Position numbers and translations under genes: made by a program
In this document: one piece after another, positions 41,237-42,273 of the stretch
Layout of the letters: every line of letters starts with the position of its first letter
How positions within the stretch are numbered: position 1 is the first letter of the stretch
NCBI GenBank assembly: GCA_021772435.1
Contig: JAJFLZ010000009.1
Location: 1-42,273, forward strand
Source of the DNA: Chlamydiota bacterium
GTDB lineage: Bacteria; Chlamydiota; Chlamydiia; Chlamydiales; JACKPQ01
Direction of reading: 5' to 3'
DNA length: 42,273 nucleotides
Notes under the pieces: model-generated
The model's input: the letters and a program-made list of their open reading frames with translations, nothing else
Database searches by the model: none
Told to the model about the DNA's origin: nothing

Positions 41237-42066
41237 ATGGTGATCCAGCCTGTTTCGATATCGGTGAGCTTCTCGGTGATATCACGGATGACTTTAGGCA
41301 CGATCTGTGCTTTAAATTTCTCGATTTGATTAGTCTGGATGAGTTTTTTTCGTTTGAGCTCTTGAGTAACTCTATCCGCAAAATCTCTTTGCAGGTGGTC
41401 TGTAATCGCAGTTTTGAGTGAGGGCGCTTTAATCATTTTACTTCGCATGCGCAAAATTGTGGCCTCATCAATGTAGCGTTCATAGCACCCTACAACAGCT
41501 TGCAAGACAAGCTTGCGGTATTCCATTTCAAAAACAGCAATGACTTCCTTGTCGATCTCTTGCTGTTTGCCTTGCTGTTGATTTGCCACTTGCTGGACTA
41601 GAAATGAGGTAGTGCTTCTTAGAACGGTGTGGATGGGAAAACCCGTTGCAGTTTCCATGACCATAATGAGCCCAGAGGAAATTGTTCCGGCATTATTTTT
41701 CACAAGGTCTGTTAAATTTGTGGGTTTTGGTTTAGGAGCTTGCACTTTTTTTTCTTGGCTCAGAAAGGATTGGAATTTTCTTTCAATTTGCCGTAGAGCT
41801 ACCCGTTTGGTTTTTTCCGCTTTTAAAAATGCTAGGTGGCCATCACCATAAAATTTGCACGTTAACGGATAGAGAACAGCTGTAGCAATCAACGGATACA
41901 ACTTGCGGTTTTTGTATGCTGCATAGATAGCTATAGATCCCAGAGCAAACGCCAAATAAGACATACACGTCAGAACCACCCACTGCATTTTTTGCGAGCA
42001 GGCTTTTTCTACATATGCGTCGCACAGTTGATCAACTTCCTTTGTGACGGCTGAAATACTTGTCAT
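41233..42066 (-). CDS. Two-TM membrane protein of unknown function
   Basis: A 277-residue protein with two adjacent hydrophobic segments (about 29-50 and 55-72) separated by a short basic turn (Y-K-N-R-K), then a soluble helical domain with Gln/Lys-rich stretches (V-A-N-Q-Q-Q-G-K-Q-Q). A hairpin of two closely spaced TM segments near the N-terminus is the hallmark of chlamydial inclusion membrane proteins, but it is also common elsewhere. I recognise no family. The upstream 53 bp lead into a MITE, so its promoter may lie within or next to that element. Confidence 0.6.
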   Translation of the reverse strand: MTSISAVTKEVDQLCDAYVEKACSQKMQWVVLTCMSYLAFALGSIAIYAAYKNRKLYPLIATAVLYPLTCKFYGDGHLAFLKAEKTKRVALRQIERKFQSFLSQEKKVQAPKPKPTNLTDLVKNNAGTISSGLIMVMETATGFPIHTVLRSTTSFLVQQVANQQQGKQQEIDKEVIAVFEMEYRKLVLQAVVGCYERYIDEATILRMRSKMIKAPSLKTAITDHLQRDFADRVTQELKRKKLIQTNQIEKFKAQIVPKVIRDITEKLTDIETGWITI

Positions 42067-42118
42067 GAAATTAATTTACTCTTCCGCCCACATTGCCGCA
42101 AGACATATTATGCTAGGA

Positions 42119-42273
42119 ACCTGAACTCTTTCGTTTATATCATTTATCTTCAGGCATCTTAGCCGCCATCTTGCACCCTTTTTGTGCTCATCTATAGCGC
42201 CTTGGCTATAGAATCGCAAAAAATGGCACAATCTGTCACCTAATCTGCTCTGAATCTAAACAATCAAAACGAA
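42119..42273 (-). mobile_element. MITE, copy 3 (cut by window end)
   Basis: Begins ACCTGAACTCTTTCGTTT and reads the complement of copy 2 with few differences as far as the window end, including the central CTATAGC/GCTATAG stem. It is in the opposite orientation to copies 1 and 2. The left flank is TAGGA; the right flank and any target duplication lie outside the window. High identity with copy 2 suggests recent activity. Confidence 0.85.

Overview
The window looks like chromosome from a chlamydia-like organism (phylum Chlamydiae, probably an amoeba-associated, non-Chlamydiaceae lineage; I cannot fix the genus). From memory of the Chlamydia trachomatis map, several blocks keep chlamydial gene order: tRNA-Gln/rplY-pth-rpsF-rpsR-rplI-ispE, glgA near pgsA and a fused glyQS, dnaG/small gene/mutS then uvrC, rpsN-rpmJ opposite rpmH-rnpA, and map beside a coiled-coil membrane protein. 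Features that fit an environmental relative better than a Chlamydia species are heptose genes (hldD and an hldE-type kinase), two F-box proteins, an inverse-autotransporter-like adhesin, an IS200/IS605 fragment and a family of miniature transposon-like elements.

Layout. 1-780: 3' end of an IS200/IS605 transposase and its right-end hairpin, lying inside an opposite-strand SnoaL-like gene. 988-5512: map, a coiled-coil membrane protein, an M20 peptidase with a small upstream partner, and htpX. 5559-10125: accessory region with a small protein ending in a CaaX-type tetrapeptide (CLIS), a phospholipase-D-fold protein, and an F-box gene lodged between two copies of the 3' end of the heptose kinase gene. 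10119-14505: hldD, then the ispE-rplI-rpsR-rpsF-pth-rplY-tRNA-Gln block, all on the minus strand. 14506-19492: an intergenic hairpin repeat, a methyltransferase, an orphan gene, glgA, a second repeat copy, pgsA and a GT2-like protein. 19542-24722: glyQS, then a two-gene orphan cassette bounded by two copies of a ~165-bp MITE, then a DCC-family protein and an RRM protein. 24783-31631: DNA replication and repair genes (dnaG, mutS, uvrC). 31623-38091: large F-box/repeat protein, inverse autotransporter with a beta-helix passenger, an Asp23/AmaP-like pair, a GYF_2-domain membrane protein and a single-pass membrane protein. 38093-42273: MITE remnant, third hairpin repeat, rpsN-rpmJ divergent from the overlapping rpmH-rnpA-uvrD chain, a two-TM protein, and a MITE cut by the window end.

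How the genes fit together: the core is translation, DNA replication/repair, isoprenoid, glycogen, phospholipid and LPS-heptose metabolism. The accessory genes look directed at a eukaryotic host: two F-box proteins (predicted to contact SCF ubiquitin ligase), a candidate prenylated protein, a PLD-fold protein and a surface adhesin. These host roles are inferred from domain logic, not shown by the sequence. Several genes also share a promoter layout in which the -10 box ends 6-8 nt before the start codon with no Shine-Dalgarno, suggesting leaderless transcripts.
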